Shown here piece by piece: positions 1 to 8,841 of a stretch of DNA of 33,830 nt. The position numbers and the translations under genes were made by a program. The DNA is taken from assembly GCA_029246925.1 (NCBI GenBank), contig JAQWMF010000048.1:1-33830 (forward strand), in the 5' to 3' direction. How positions within the stretch are numbered: the first letter of the stretch is position 1; the number at the start of each line of letters is the position of its first letter. This DNA comes from Porticoccaceae bacterium (lineage in GTDB: Bacteria > Pseudomonadota > Gammaproteobacteria > Pseudomonadales > Porticoccaceae). Below the pieces are notes generated by a model that saw only the letters and a program-made list of their open reading frames with translations, had not been told where the DNA came from and made no database searches.

Positions 1-50
1 GTCACTAATCCTTTAGTCTATTCAGCAAGCCTTAGAAAAAAATTTTGTCT

Positions 51-440
51 TTAACTCCTTGTCTTTTCAATAATAGCAGAAGTTGAAATAGATGGAGTTC
101 TTGGCAAATAAACCACCTGGCATATAGATTTTAAATGATCAAACTTTCCGGACCAGTCATCCCCCATAACTAAAATATCAGCCTCCTGCTCCTTTAAATA
201 AGAAGCTTTTAACTCTAGACTTTCCTCCAGAAACACCTTATCAACACCTTTGATCATGCTAATAATTTCCATACGCTCTTCTTCTGAAAATTCAGGAAAT
301 TTGTTCTTTTTGGAAAAATTTAGCTGATCAGAGGACACACCCACCACTAAGCGATCACCCAACGCCCTTGCTCGAGATAGAAGCCTAATATGCCCTACAT
401 GCAAAAGATCATAGGTGCCAAAAGTAATAATAGTTTTCAT
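51..440 (-). CDS. Glycerol-3-phosphate cytidylyltransferase-like protein (TagD/GCT family)
   Basis: A 129-residue single-domain nucleotidyltransferase. The family joins glycerol-3-phosphate (or a similar alcohol phosphate) to CTP, giving CDP-glycerol and pyrophosphate in the cytoplasm. Seen directly: the HxGH nucleotide-binding motif at residues 14-17 after an FGTYDLLH start, a GDDWSGKFD segment near 93-101 like the WxGKFD of TagD, and the C-terminal RTPSISTS signature (114-121). The length matches TagD, which is about 130 residues. It lies 24 bases downstream of a glycerophosphotransferase-like gene on the same strand, so the two probably make and use one activated donor. The sequence is AT-rich compared with glnE nearby. 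Related enzymes use ethanolamine phosphate or other polyol phosphates, so the substrate is inferred from the neighbour. Confidence 0.85.
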   Translation of the reverse strand: MKTIITFGTYDLLHVGHIRLLSRARALGDRLVVGVSSDQLNFSKKNKFPEFSEEERMEIISMIKGVDKVFLEESLELKASYLKEQEADILVMGDDWSGKFDHLKSICQVVYLPRTPSISTSAIIEKTRS

Positions 441-464
441 TTTTTTCCTAATAGTCTGAAACGC

Positions 465-1556
465 TTATTTATTATCCAGCAGATAATCTACAATCCTCTC
501 GCTAGCTTTCCCATCTAGTACACCTGCCATTTTTTCAGCATAACGCAGCCTCTGATCAGAAAGAGCTTTTGGATTAAGCATCTGTTCTGAGACATTGTTT
601 ATTAGCATTTTATAAGAGTCTGACCGAACAGCAACTTTAGAATATTCTTGGTAATCTTTATCCATGCGCTTTTTAAAACGAAAGGAAAAAAACCCTCTAT
701 AGGTCCAGCGCAATTTTAGAAAATTACACCAAATTACTGGTTTATCTAAAACCGCAAATTCAATAATTGCTGATGAAGTATCACTTATTAGCAAGTCAGC
801 TGTAGCCATAAAAGGCACCAGAGAATAATCATCAATCTTTGCTAAATAAACATTAGCATATTTAGCCCAATGCTCAAGCAATTTTCGCTGTCCTTTATAC
901 TTCTCTTTACTTAGAGAAAAATAATGAGGCTTAATCAAAATATTAAATTCTTGAAAATCCTCTGGAAAGTTTTTAGGGAATCGTTCGATACTACTAGGGT
1001 AAAAAGTGGGCGCGTAAAGAATGGTTTTTTTACTTGAGTCTAAACCCAAACCTTTTAAATTTGACCCACAGGTATCACCATTGAAGATAGAATCTAGCTT
1101 GCAAAACCCTGCGTCAATAAATTGATTTCTGGGATACATGCTTTTGAGACGATTTGTTTTATATTTTCCCTCTACAAACCGCACAGTAGTGGCAGTATCT
1201 GACTGGGTATAATAGCTAGCTTTGGCGCCAATACCATGACCGATCTGAGCGGATTTACTGACCCCGTGCACATCATCGAGAAAAGGAAATATATTGCTAA
1301 AAAATACCCAATCCGCTTTTTTAGCTTGATAGTAATTATTTGCCTCAGATTGATTATCAACCCAAACAGAGTTTAAATTTTCTTTTTCAATAATATTTTC
1401 TATTATTGCGTCAAATTTACCATGATAGAAAATGAACGCAGTATTGCCCTTGCCTCTCTTTATAAGCTCATGGTGGATTGGAAGATACTGCGGCAAATAG
1501 TACAGCTCTTGTACATCAAAACATACAGTCGCGATATCAATGGGCAAAGAGTTCAA
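465..1556 (-). CDS. CDP-glycerol glycerophosphotransferase-like protein (TagB/TagF family)
   Basis: A 363-residue protein of the CDP-glycerol:glycerophosphotransferase family, which moves glycerol phosphate from CDP-glycerol onto a membrane-bound or glycan acceptor. Visible marks are a GHGIGAK segment with a likely catalytic histidine at 107, YAPTF (181-185), KPH (209-211) and an SDTSSAIIEF stretch (258-267) matching the SDxSS donor-binding motif of TagF. There is no signal peptide and no clear membrane span, as expected for a peripheral inner-face enzyme. It starts 24 bases after the ilvE stop and is followed by the cytidylyltransferase. In a Gram-negative cell the acceptor is more likely LPS core, O-antigen or capsule than teichoic acid; that is inference. 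The coding sequence is visibly more AT-rich than glnE, suggesting a variable surface-polysaccharide locus. Confidence 0.82.
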   Translation of the reverse strand: MNSLPIDIATVCFDVQELYYLPQYLPIHHELIKRGKGNTAFIFYHGKFDAIIENIIEKENLNSVWVDNQSEANNYYQAKKADWVFFSNIFPFLDDVHGVSKSAQIGHGIGAKASYYTQSDTATTVRFVEGKYKTNRLKSMYPRNQFIDAGFCKLDSIFNGDTCGSNLKGLGLDSSKKTILYAPTFYPSSIERFPKNFPEDFQEFNILIKPHYFSLSKEKYKGQRKLLEHWAKYANVYLAKIDDYSLVPFMATADLLISDTSSAIIEFAVLDKPVIWCNFLKLRWTYRGFFSFRFKKRMDKDYQEYSKVAVRSDSYKMLINNVSEQMLNPKALSDQRLRYAEKMAGVLDGKASERIVDYLLDNK

Positions 1557-1580
1557 AATCCACCATCTCCAGATTTGGTA

Positions 1581-2507
1581 CTATTTACTCACCAGCGTTA
1601 ACCATTGCCCATAGTCGGCATTTTTTCCACGCACCAAATCAAAGTATGCCGACTGCAGTGAGGCGGTAAGAGTCCCGCGCGTACCACTTCCAATAATACG
1701 GCTGTCATACTCTCGAATAGGCACAATCTCGGCGGCAGTTCCGCTAAAGAATGCCTCATCACTAATATAGACTTCATCGCGAGAGATACGCTTTTCATGG
1801 ACCTCAACGCCCTGATCTGCGGCTAATTTAAAGACTGTATCGCGGGTAATACCATCCAAGCAGGAGGTAAGATCTGGGGTATAGATTGCACCCTTGCGAA
1901 CAATAAAGAAATTCTCTGCACTACCCTCGGCAACATAGCCCTCAGGGTCAAGCATAATGGCTTCGTCACAACCGGAATCCAACGCTTCACGCAGTGCTAA
2001 CATTGAGTTGATGTAGTTACCACTAGCCTTAGCTTTAACCATGGTGATATTCACATGGTGTCTGGTGTAGGAAGATGTACGCACTTTTAGCCCAGACTCT
2101 AACGTCTCTGGCGAGGTATAGGATGGCCATTCCCATGCGGCAATACCCAAATGTACTTTCAGCCCTTCTGCTCGCAGACCCATGCCCTCTGAACCAAGAA
2201 ATACCAACGGACGAATATAGCCTTCTTTTAGGTTGTTCTCTCGAACCACTTCACAGATTGCAGCACTGACCTCTTCTTCTGAGTAGGGTATTTCTAAATG
2301 CAGGATTTTGGCAGAATTGAATAGACGTCGCACATGGTCTTCAAGGCGAAAAATACAGGTACCCTTATCTGTTTCATAGGCACGAATACCCTCAAAAACG
2401 CCTGTTCCGTAGTGCAGTGATGACGTCAAAAAATGTGTCTGCGCATCGCGCCAGTCCACTAGCTTGCCATCCATCCAAATAAAACCGTCTCGGTCTGAAA
2501 ATGCCAT
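1581..2507 (-). CDS. ilvE: Branched-chain amino acid aminotransferase
   Basis: A 308-residue class IV PLP aminotransferase that interconverts leucine, isoleucine and valine with their 2-oxo acids, using glutamate/2-oxoglutarate. Seen directly: the N-terminal FxDRDGFIWMDG start, FEGIRAY near 38-44, the KASGNY segment whose Lys160 is the expected PLP Schiff-base lysine, a GYVAEGSAENFF segment, and GITRDTV near the phosphate-binding cup. Length matches E. coli IlvE (about 309). It starts 4 bases after the glnE stop, so the two genes are almost certainly cotranscribed. ilvD, which makes its 2-oxo acid substrates, lies about 4.4 kb away on the opposite strand. D-alanine aminotransferase and ADC lyase are related, but length and motifs favour IlvE. 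Confidence 0.95.
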   Translation of the reverse strand: MAFSDRDGFIWMDGKLVDWRDAQTHFLTSSLHYGTGVFEGIRAYETDKGTCIFRLEDHVRRLFNSAKILHLEIPYSEEEVSAAICEVVRENNLKEGYIRPLVFLGSEGMGLRAEGLKVHLGIAAWEWPSYTSPETLESGLKVRTSSYTRHHVNITMVKAKASGNYINSMLALREALDSGCDEAIMLDPEGYVAEGSAENFFIVRKGAIYTPDLTSCLDGITRDTVFKLAADQGVEVHEKRISRDEVYISDEAFFSGTAAEIVPIREYDSRIIGSGTRGTLTASLQSAYFDLVRGKNADYGQWLTLVSK

Positions 2508-2511
2508 CGAC

Positions 2512-5406
2512 CTAATCCTCTTTCTTGTGATTACTTAAAAAACTCTGCCAGCATAACTGAACAGCCTCACGCTGCTTAGTAAATTCTGACAACAATACTT
2601 CAGCAGGACGATTTTGCAATTGCAAATCATGGGCTGCCGAGCGATATATCTTATAGGCTTCTATCAATTGCTGAGCCTGTAGCTCGCTAATGACCTCTGC
2701 GTTCGACATGGTTTCTAACAATCGAACGGTATCTGTCCACTGAACTAATTGCTCAAATTTATGGGACCAAGCCAAGACCGCAAATTGAACCATAAATTCA
2801 ATATCTACGATACCTCCAGATGCCTGCTTTAGGCAGTATTTGCCATCTTTTGTGCTTTTATCCAGATGTTTGCGCATTTTAATACGCATTTCAGCTACAT
2901 CATCGCGCAATTTTTCGATATTTCTTTTTTTACACAGCTGGTCAATACGAATAGCTTTGAACCCTTGGGCTGTTATTTTATCACCCGCTATCACTCTTGA
3001 GCGAACCAGCGCTTGATGTTCCCAAGTCCATGCACTTTGTTGTTGATACTTTTCAAACGAGCTTAAACTGGAAACCAACATGCCTGAATTACCCGAGGGC
3101 CGAAGCCGCATATCTATCTCATAGGCCATGCCAGCATGAGTTGATGTCGATAAGAGATGGATAATTCGCTGACCCAGACGGGCAAAGAATGTAGAACTAT
3201 CAACAGACTTGAGGCCGCCTGAAGTTTCACTGGCCAAATCATCATGCAAAAAAACCAGGTCTAAGTCAGATTTATAACCCATCTCCAAACCACCTACTTT
3301 GCCATAGGCGACAACAATAAACCCTGGGGTTGCACTGCTATCCGCCTTATCCATAGGCGGTGCTGGGGTGCCATATTTGGCCGCCATTTGATGCCAGGCA
3401 ACATTTGCCACATGCTCTACAACCACTTCGGCTGTCCATGTCAGTTGGTCACTGGCCTCCATCAAAGAAAGACGACCGGTAATCTCACTGGCCGCAATAC
3501 GTAAATTGCAGGCGCGAACAAAGTAGCGAATAACCTCCATTTGTTGTTCCTGATCGTTAACCTCAAGGCGCAGAGTTTGCTGACGCAGTTGATCTTGCAA
3601 ATCGATTTTAGTCTGATTGGCATAAAGGTTTCTGGGATCTAACAATTCATCTAACAAATCTGGAAAAGCGGTGAGCTGATCTGCAATCCATTGACTGCGC
3701 TGACATAGCAGCGCCAACTGCTCCAAAGCCTGTGAGTTTTCTATTAATAATGTGAGATAAACACTTCGCCGCAGAACAGCTTGAACCAAGTTAAACACTA
3801 ATCCAAAGGTGCGATCACTGTGCTCTTGCGCCGCACAAACTCGAAGCACCTCGGGCATCAGTGCATCTAGGCGAGCCCTTGGAACCGCGGCTAAAGCAAC
3901 CACCGCGCGACTGGCATAAAACTGTTTAAGCGTTTCAATCATTACTTCTGGCTGCTGATAATTCAATGAGGCCAGAACACTGATACTCTCATCGGCATTC
4001 ATTTCCGGCTGCCAATAAAGCCCCGAGCTCTGTTGCTCTGAAGACTGAGTTTCTTCATCGGCAATCATATCGGCAAAACAACGATGAACATTATGTCTAT
4101 GGCTGTCTAACTCGATTAAGAATTTATCCCAACTCGATTGCCCCATCACCAAGGCCACACGCTGCTGTGCTAATTCGTCCATGGGTAACTGTTGGGTTTG
4201 TTTGTCGTCTATAGCTTGCAGCACATGCTCTGTGTTGCGCAGGTATTGGTAGGCTTGCCATAGTTGGCTGTTAATTTCTTGCTCTAATAACCCCTCCGCC
4301 GTAATTTGCTCTAGGGCCTGTTTAAATGACTGCACCTGTAAACTTTGAAGTCGCCCACCGCGAATTAACTGAAAGCTCTGCACAATAAACTCAAGCTCTC
4401 TAATACCCCCGCGCCCAAGTTTGATATTGCTTTGCATACCTTTGCGAGCAACTTCGAGATTAATTTTTCGCTTGAGGTCACGCAATTGCTCAATCGCGCC
4501 ATAATCAAGATAGCGCCGATAAACAAAAGGATTCAAAATTTCTTCAAGCTTTTCGATGCTTTCTTTGCCGCCAGTCACCGCCCTCGCCTTGATCATTGCA
4601 AAGCGCTCCCAGCCACGACCCTGAGTGGTATAGTAATCCTCTAAAGCGGCAAAATTTTGCACCAACGGGCCACTCTGACCATAGGGCCGCAAACGCATAT
4701 CGACCCGAAACACAAAGCCATCAACCGTCTGTGCATCAAGGGAAGTAATCAGCTTTTGTCCAAGGCGTTCAAAAAATTGTTGATTGGAAACTGAGCGTTT
4801 TGCACCCTCAGTTTCGCCCGCCTCTGGATAGGCAAAAATAAGATCGATATCTGAGGATAAATTAAGTTCACCACCGCCCATTTTACCCATAGCAATTACC
4901 AGTAAACGCTGCTCATTGCCGTTGCTATCTATAGGTCTGCCAAAATCTGTGACTACTATGGGATGGAGATAATCTAATGCAACCTGAATACAGGCTTCAG
5001 CCAATAGGGTGACATCTCGGGTAGTTTCGGTTAAATCCGCTAAGCGGTTGAGATCGCGCCAGATAATGCGCTGCATTTCACGTCGACGAAATAGTCTTAA
5101 CTGCCTACTCAGCTCTGACTCATCGTTAACGGCTTTGATTCGATGAACTTGCTTATCAAGCGACTGCAACAAACTGTCTGATGAATAAGATCTATGGAGG
5201 TCGCCGCTTTCCACCAACTGGCGAAAACCACAGGGATTACTGATCGCCTGATCGGCGGCAAAATCACTACAGCCCCATGTAAGCTCAAGCTGACGGGAAA
5301 ACTGAGGATCTTTTATTCGACTTTTTAGCCATATAGAATCTTCATCTCCATCAAAATAGAGATTTAGCTTGGATTCAAAGGACTGCTGTATTAAAGCGTT
5401 ATTCAT
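2512..5406 (-). CDS. glnE: Bifunctional glutamine synthetase adenylyltransferase / adenylyl-removing enzyme
   Basis: A 964-residue protein (E. coli GlnE is 946) that adenylylates glutamine synthetase when nitrogen is plentiful and removes the AMP when it is scarce, under PII control. Two nucleotidyltransferase domains are visible. The N-terminal deadenylylase domain has GKMGGGELNLSSDIDLIF (about 174-190). The C-terminal adenylyltransferase domain has GKVGGLEMGYKSDLDLVF (about 700-718). Each carries the paired metal-binding aspartates (DxD), and a long helical linker separates them. The gene is intact and diverges from argA, with about 160 bases between the two start codons. ilvE follows after 4 bases, the glnE-ilvE order also found in Pseudomonas. 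Confidence 0.97.
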   Translation of the reverse strand: MNNALIQQSFESKLNLYFDGDEDSIWLKSRIKDPQFSRQLELTWGCSDFAADQAISNPCGFRQLVESGDLHRSYSSDSLLQSLDKQVHRIKAVNDESELSRQLRLFRRREMQRIIWRDLNRLADLTETTRDVTLLAEACIQVALDYLHPIVVTDFGRPIDSNGNEQRLLVIAMGKMGGGELNLSSDIDLIFAYPEAGETEGAKRSVSNQQFFERLGQKLITSLDAQTVDGFVFRVDMRLRPYGQSGPLVQNFAALEDYYTTQGRGWERFAMIKARAVTGGKESIEKLEEILNPFVYRRYLDYGAIEQLRDLKRKINLEVARKGMQSNIKLGRGGIRELEFIVQSFQLIRGGRLQSLQVQSFKQALEQITAEGLLEQEINSQLWQAYQYLRNTEHVLQAIDDKQTQQLPMDELAQQRVALVMGQSSWDKFLIELDSHRHNVHRCFADMIADEETQSSEQQSSGLYWQPEMNADESISVLASLNYQQPEVMIETLKQFYASRAVVALAAVPRARLDALMPEVLRVCAAQEHSDRTFGLVFNLVQAVLRRSVYLTLLIENSQALEQLALLCQRSQWIADQLTAFPDLLDELLDPRNLYANQTKIDLQDQLRQQTLRLEVNDQEQQMEVIRYFVRACNLRIAASEITGRLSLMEASDQLTWTAEVVVEHVANVAWHQMAAKYGTPAPPMDKADSSATPGFIVVAYGKVGGLEMGYKSDLDLVFLHDDLASETSGGLKSVDSSTFFARLGQRIIHLLSTSTHAGMAYEIDMRLRPSGNSGMLVSSLSSFEKYQQQSAWTWEHQALVRSRVIAGDKITAQGFKAIRIDQLCKKRNIEKLRDDVAEMRIKMRKHLDKSTKDGKYCLKQASGGIVDIEFMVQFAVLAWSHKFEQLVQWTDTVRLLETMSNAEVISELQAQQLIEAYKIYRSAAHDLQLQNRPAEVLLSEFTKQREAVQLCWQSFLSNHKKED

Positions 5407-5532
5407 TGCTTATTAATTTGGCGGCTTAGACTTAATCAGTATCATAGCATGCTAAATATACGCTTTTCCCCATGGTTTTGGGTAATAAATCTGTCTTCTA
5501 AGTCTGTTTATTTCTTATCAATCACTGCGCCT

Positions 5533-5562
5533 CTGTCGCTCAGAGCACAAAAACAATATAAT
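5533..5562 (+). promoter_or_regulatory. Candidate argA promoter, leaderless geometry
   Basis: A perfect TATAAT lies at 5557-5562, with CTGTCG (3 of 6 to TTGACA) at 5533-5538 and an 18-base spacer. Only six bases separate the -10 box from the argA ATG, so initiation at the usual distance would begin at or next to the start codon. No purine-rich ribosome-binding site lies before the ATG. The weak -35 keeps this tentative. Confidence 0.42.
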
Positions 5563-5568
5563 CGCGCC

Positions 5569-6873
5569 ATGAAATCAGATAGCTATGTGGAATTTTTCCG
5601 CCAAACATCGCCCTATATCCACAAACACAGGGGTAAGACCTTTGTTATCGCCCTTGATGGCGATACGGTTGCGCACGCTAATTTTCATCGTACTATCCAT
5701 GATATAGCCCTACTGCAAAGCTTGGGTATTCGCATTGTGCTGGTGCATGGTGGACGACCACAAATTGACCAGCGTATTGCTCAAGCTGGCGAAAAAAGTA
5801 AATTTCATAATCAGTTAAGAATCACCGACAGCAGCGCCATGCAATCGGTTAAAGAGGCATTGGGAAGTACAAGATGGCAAATTGAAGCCGAGCTATCTAC
5901 TGGATTGCCTAACTCACCTATGCATGGCGCACAGATTAAAGCCATCGGCGGTAATTTTATTACGGCTAAACCACTTGGCATTATTGATGGCGTTGATTAT
6001 CAGCATACCGGTGAGGTGCGAGGAATTGATGCCGAGTCTATCCAACAACAGCTAGAACTTGGCGGCTTGGTTTTGCTATCTCCAATTGGTTTTTCACCCA
6101 CTGGTGAAGCGTTTAATTTAAGTTACCAAGAGGTTGCAGCTAAAACAGCCATCGCAATTAATGCGGAAAAGCTTATTTTAGTCACTGAAGTAACGGGCAT
6201 TTTGGAAGATAAAAATCTTATTAGAAGCCTGTCTGTACCTGAAGCAAAAAGCCTGCAAAAAACCAGCAAAGATTCAGCGCAAAATAAACTTTTAAGTACT
6301 GCCTACTCTGCCTGTAGTCAGGGTGTTAACCGCGTTCATCTAGTTAGCTGCGCTGAAGATGGCGCTCTTCTGACCGAATTATTTACCCGAGACGGCAGCG
6401 GAACACTGGTAATGCAGGATCATTCCGAGGTGATTAGACCCGCGGGGATTGATGATGTCGGCGGCATTTTGGATTTAATCGCACCCTTAGAACAACAACA
6501 GATTTTGGTCAAACGCTCACGTGAGTTATTGGAAACCGAAATTTCACAATTTACCTTGGTGGCTCACCCTGAGGGAAACTTGCTCGGTTGTGCCGCGCTG
6601 TACCCAATTCCCAACAGCCATGAAGGCGAAATTGCCTGTATGGCGACTGATCCAGAATTTTTGGGGCAGGGTATAGCCTCTAGGCTATTACAGCGCCTTG
6701 AAGCTGATGCTGTAAAGATGGGTATCAACAAACTGTTTGTACTGACTACTCAAACGGCTCACTGGTTTTTGGAGAAGGGTTTTGTTGAAACTGAGTTGAC
6801 TAATTTGCCAAAGCAAAAGCAATCGCTATATAACTATCAACGCAATTCGCGGATTTTTAGCAAAATTCTTTAG
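5569..6873 (+). CDS. argA: N-acetylglutamate synthase (amino-acid acetyltransferase)
   Basis: A 434-residue protein that acetylates glutamate with acetyl-CoA, the first and usually arginine-inhibited step of arginine synthesis. It has the classical ArgA layout: an amino-acid-kinase-like domain (about 1-285, with [13 protein letters not shown] near the start and VHGGRPQID) and a C-terminal GNAT acetyltransferase domain (about 290-434, with [13 protein letters not shown] as the acetyl-CoA loop). The reading frame is open back to 5449, but the start at 5569 is chosen because [25 protein letters not shown] lines up with the E. coli N-terminus and the extra 40 residues look like nothing in the family. 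No Shine-Dalgarno precedes this ATG. argB, the next enzyme, is also in the window at 27377. Confidence 0.93.
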   Translation: MKSDSYVEFFRQTSPYIHKHRGKTFVIALDGDTVAHANFHRTIHDIALLQSLGIRIVLVHGGRPQIDQRIAQAGEKSKFHNQLRITDSSAMQSVKEALGSTRWQIEAELSTGLPNSPMHGAQIKAIGGNFITAKPLGIIDGVDYQHTGEVRGIDAESIQQQLELGGLVLLSPIGFSPTGEAFNLSYQEVAAKTAIAINAEKLILVTEVTGILEDKNLIRSLSVPEAKSLQKTSKDSAQNKLLSTAYSACSQGVNRVHLVSCAEDGALLTELFTRDGSGTLVMQDHSEVIRPAGIDDVGGILDLIAPLEQQQILVKRSRELLETEISQFTLVAHPEGNLLGCAALYPIPNSHEGEIACMATDPEFLGQGIASRLLQRLEADAVKMGINKLFVLTTQTAHWFLEKGFVETELTNLPKQKQSLYNYQRNSRIFSKIL

Positions 6874-6880
6874 CGCATGA

Positions 6881-6910
6881 TTGGCTACCTGTAGTAAAAT
6901 CAAATTTAAT
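6881..6910 (+). promoter_or_regulatory. Candidate ilvD promoter
   Basis: TTGGCT (6881-6886, 4 of 6) and TTTAAT (6905-6910, 5 of 6) with an 18-base spacer lie in the 62-base argA-ilvD gap. There is no terminator between the genes, so ilvD may also be read from upstream. Confidence 0.38.
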
Positions 6911-6935
6911 ACATACAACTGTTAAGAGACAAATA

Positions 6936-8771
6936 ATGCCTAAGTATCGTTCCCATACCACCACTCAGGGTCGCAATATGGCAGGCGCCAGAGCACTTTG
7001 GCGTGCCACTGGCATGAAAGATGATGACTTTAACAAGCCAATGATCGCCATTGCTAATTCCTATACTCAGTTTGTGCCCGGGCATGTACACCTAAAAGAT
7101 ATGGGTGATCTTGTGGCCGGCGAAATTGCTAAGGCTGGCGGCATTGCCCGTGAATTTCATACCATTGCGGTGGATGATGGCATTGCTATGGGCCACGATG
7201 GCATGCTCTATTCATTGCCCTCGCGCGATGTGATTGCCGATTCGGTTGAATATATGGTGAATGCTCACTGCGCTGATGCATTAGTCTGTATCTCTAACTG
7301 CGACAAGATCACTCCAGGCATGTTAATGGCAGCAATGCGCCTAAATATTCCGGTGGTTTTTGTCTCTGGCGGCCCAATGGAGGCGGGAAAAACCAAATTA
7401 GCAGATCACAATCTAGATTTAGTGGATGCCATGGTGATCGCTGCCGATGAAACAGCAAGCGATGAGAAAGTGGCAGAATATGAACGTTCAGCTTGCCCAA
7501 CCTGTGGCTCCTGCTCAGGTATGTTTACTGCTAATTCTATGAACTGCTTAACAGAAGCTTTGGGTTTGTCGCTTCCAGGCAATGGCACCACTCTGGCAAC
7601 ACATTCTGATCGCAAAGCACTATTTGAAGAGGCGGGTCGCACCATTGTGTCATTGGCAAAACGCTATTATGACGAGGATGATGAATCGGTTCTTCCTCGA
7701 TCAATCGCCAACTTTAAGGCATTTGAGAATGCCATGACGCTAGATATCTGCATGGGTGGCTCGACTAATACCATTTTGCACCTGTTAGCAGCTGTTCAAG
7801 AGGCTGGCATTGACTTTGATATGACAAATATTGATGCCCTTTCAAGGGTTGTACCCCAGCTGTGTAAAGTAGCCCCTAATACGCCTGAATATCATATTGA
7901 GGATGTTCACAGAGCGGGTGGCATTATGGGTATCTTGGCCGAACTTGACCGCGCCGGTTTAATTCATAATGAATTACCTACGGTCCATTCAGCTTCACTG
8001 GGTGAGGCTTTAAGTAAGTGGGATATTGTTAGCGGTCATGTAAGCGAAGAAGTAAAGAGCTTCTATAAAGCGGGTCCCGCAGGGATTCCTACCCAGACTG
8101 CATTTAGCCAGTCTACTCGCTGGCCATCACTCGATGCTGATCGAGCCAATGGCTGTATTCGCAACTTAGAAAATGCCTTTAGCACTGAAGGCGGCTTGGC
8201 TGTTCTTACCGGCAATTTAGCCGAAGATGGTTGTGTGGTTAAAACCTCTGGGGTTGATGAATCTATTTTAGTGTTTGAAGGCCCAGCATTTATTACTGAA
8301 AGTCAGGATGAAGCAGTTGCAAGTATTCTAAATGACGAAGTTAAAGCCGGTGATGTGGTTATTGTGCGCTACGAGGGGCCACGCGGCGGACCAGGTATGC
8401 AAGAGATGCTTTATCCAACCAGCTATATTAAGTCTAAAAACCTTGGTAAGGCCTGTGCCCTAATTACTGATGGACGTTTTTCTGGCGGCACCTCTGGTCT
8501 ATCTATTGGTCATGTTTCTCCTGAGGCTGGCGCTGGCGGCACCATCGGACTGGTAAAACAGGGCGATATGATTCGTATAGATATCCCTAATCGCAGTATT
8601 GACGTGCTGGTTTCGGATAAGGAACTTGCACAACGACGTGCTGAGCAGGACAAGTTGGGATGGCAACCAAAAGAAGCTCGACCAAGAAAAGTATCCGCCG
8701 CGCTTAAGGCCTTCGCTAAATTGGCTACCAGTGCAGATAAGGGCGCTGTTCGAGATTTATCACAGCTTTAA
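6936..8771 (+). CDS. ilvD: Dihydroxy-acid dehydratase
   Basis: A 611-residue Fe-S dehydratase (E. coli 616) that turns 2,3-dihydroxy-isovalerate and its methylvalerate homologue into the 2-oxo acids that IlvE transaminates to valine and isoleucine. Visible family marks are the [13 protein letters not shown] signature with a cluster cysteine (about residue 122), [19 protein letters not shown] with further cysteines (about 187-205), and the C-terminal [20 protein letters not shown] signature. An AAGAGA ribosome-binding site precedes the ATG by about 8 bases. It follows argA by 62 bases and ends at a strong bidirectional hairpin. Nothing is broken or odd. Confidence 0.97.
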   Translation: MPKYRSHTTTQGRNMAGARALWRATGMKDDDFNKPMIAIANSYTQFVPGHVHLKDMGDLVAGEIAKAGGIAREFHTIAVDDGIAMGHDGMLYSLPSRDVIADSVEYMVNAHCADALVCISNCDKITPGMLMAAMRLNIPVVFVSGGPMEAGKTKLADHNLDLVDAMVIAADETASDEKVAEYERSACPTCGSCSGMFTANSMNCLTEALGLSLPGNGTTLATHSDRKALFEEAGRTIVSLAKRYYDEDDESVLPRSIANFKAFENAMTLDICMGGSTNTILHLLAAVQEAGIDFDMTNIDALSRVVPQLCKVAPNTPEYHIEDVHRAGGIMGILAELDRAGLIHNELPTVHSASLGEALSKWDIVSGHVSEEVKSFYKAGPAGIPTQTAFSQSTRWPSLDADRANGCIRNLENAFSTEGGLAVLTGNLAEDGCVVKTSGVDESILVFEGPAFITESQDEAVASILNDEVKAGDVVIVRYEGPRGGPGMQEMLYPTSYIKSKNLGKACALITDGRFSGGTSGLSIGHVSPEAGAGGTIGLVKQGDMIRIDIPNRSIDVLVSDKELAQRRAEQDKLGWQPKEARPRKVSAALKAFAKLATSADKGAVRDLSQL

Positions 8772-8797
8772 TCGCTAATTACGATAGTCAATTGACA

Positions 8798-8825
8798 AAA
8801 AAGCCCGGCATTAACCGGGCTTTTT
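8798..8825. terminator. Bidirectional rho-independent terminator between ilvD and the TPR gene
   Basis: An 11-bp perfect inverted repeat, AAAAAGCCCGG (8798-8808) and CCGGGCTTTTT (8815-8825), with a 6-base loop CATTAA. The GC core is flanked by A and T runs on both sides, so it can end transcription from ilvD (plus) and from the TonB-cluster TPR gene (minus). Confidence 0.93.
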
Positions 8826-8841
8826 CATATCTTCTTATAAT

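Noticed and set aside
1-50. A possible gene end at the left edge
   Set aside because: Fifty AT-rich bases after the cytidylyltransferase stop; nothing can be supported.
5449-5568. A 40-codon N-terminal extension of argA
   Set aside because: It matches nothing in ArgA proteins, and the alignment with E. coli starts at 5569; the hydrophobic stretch is probably chance reading of the promoter region.
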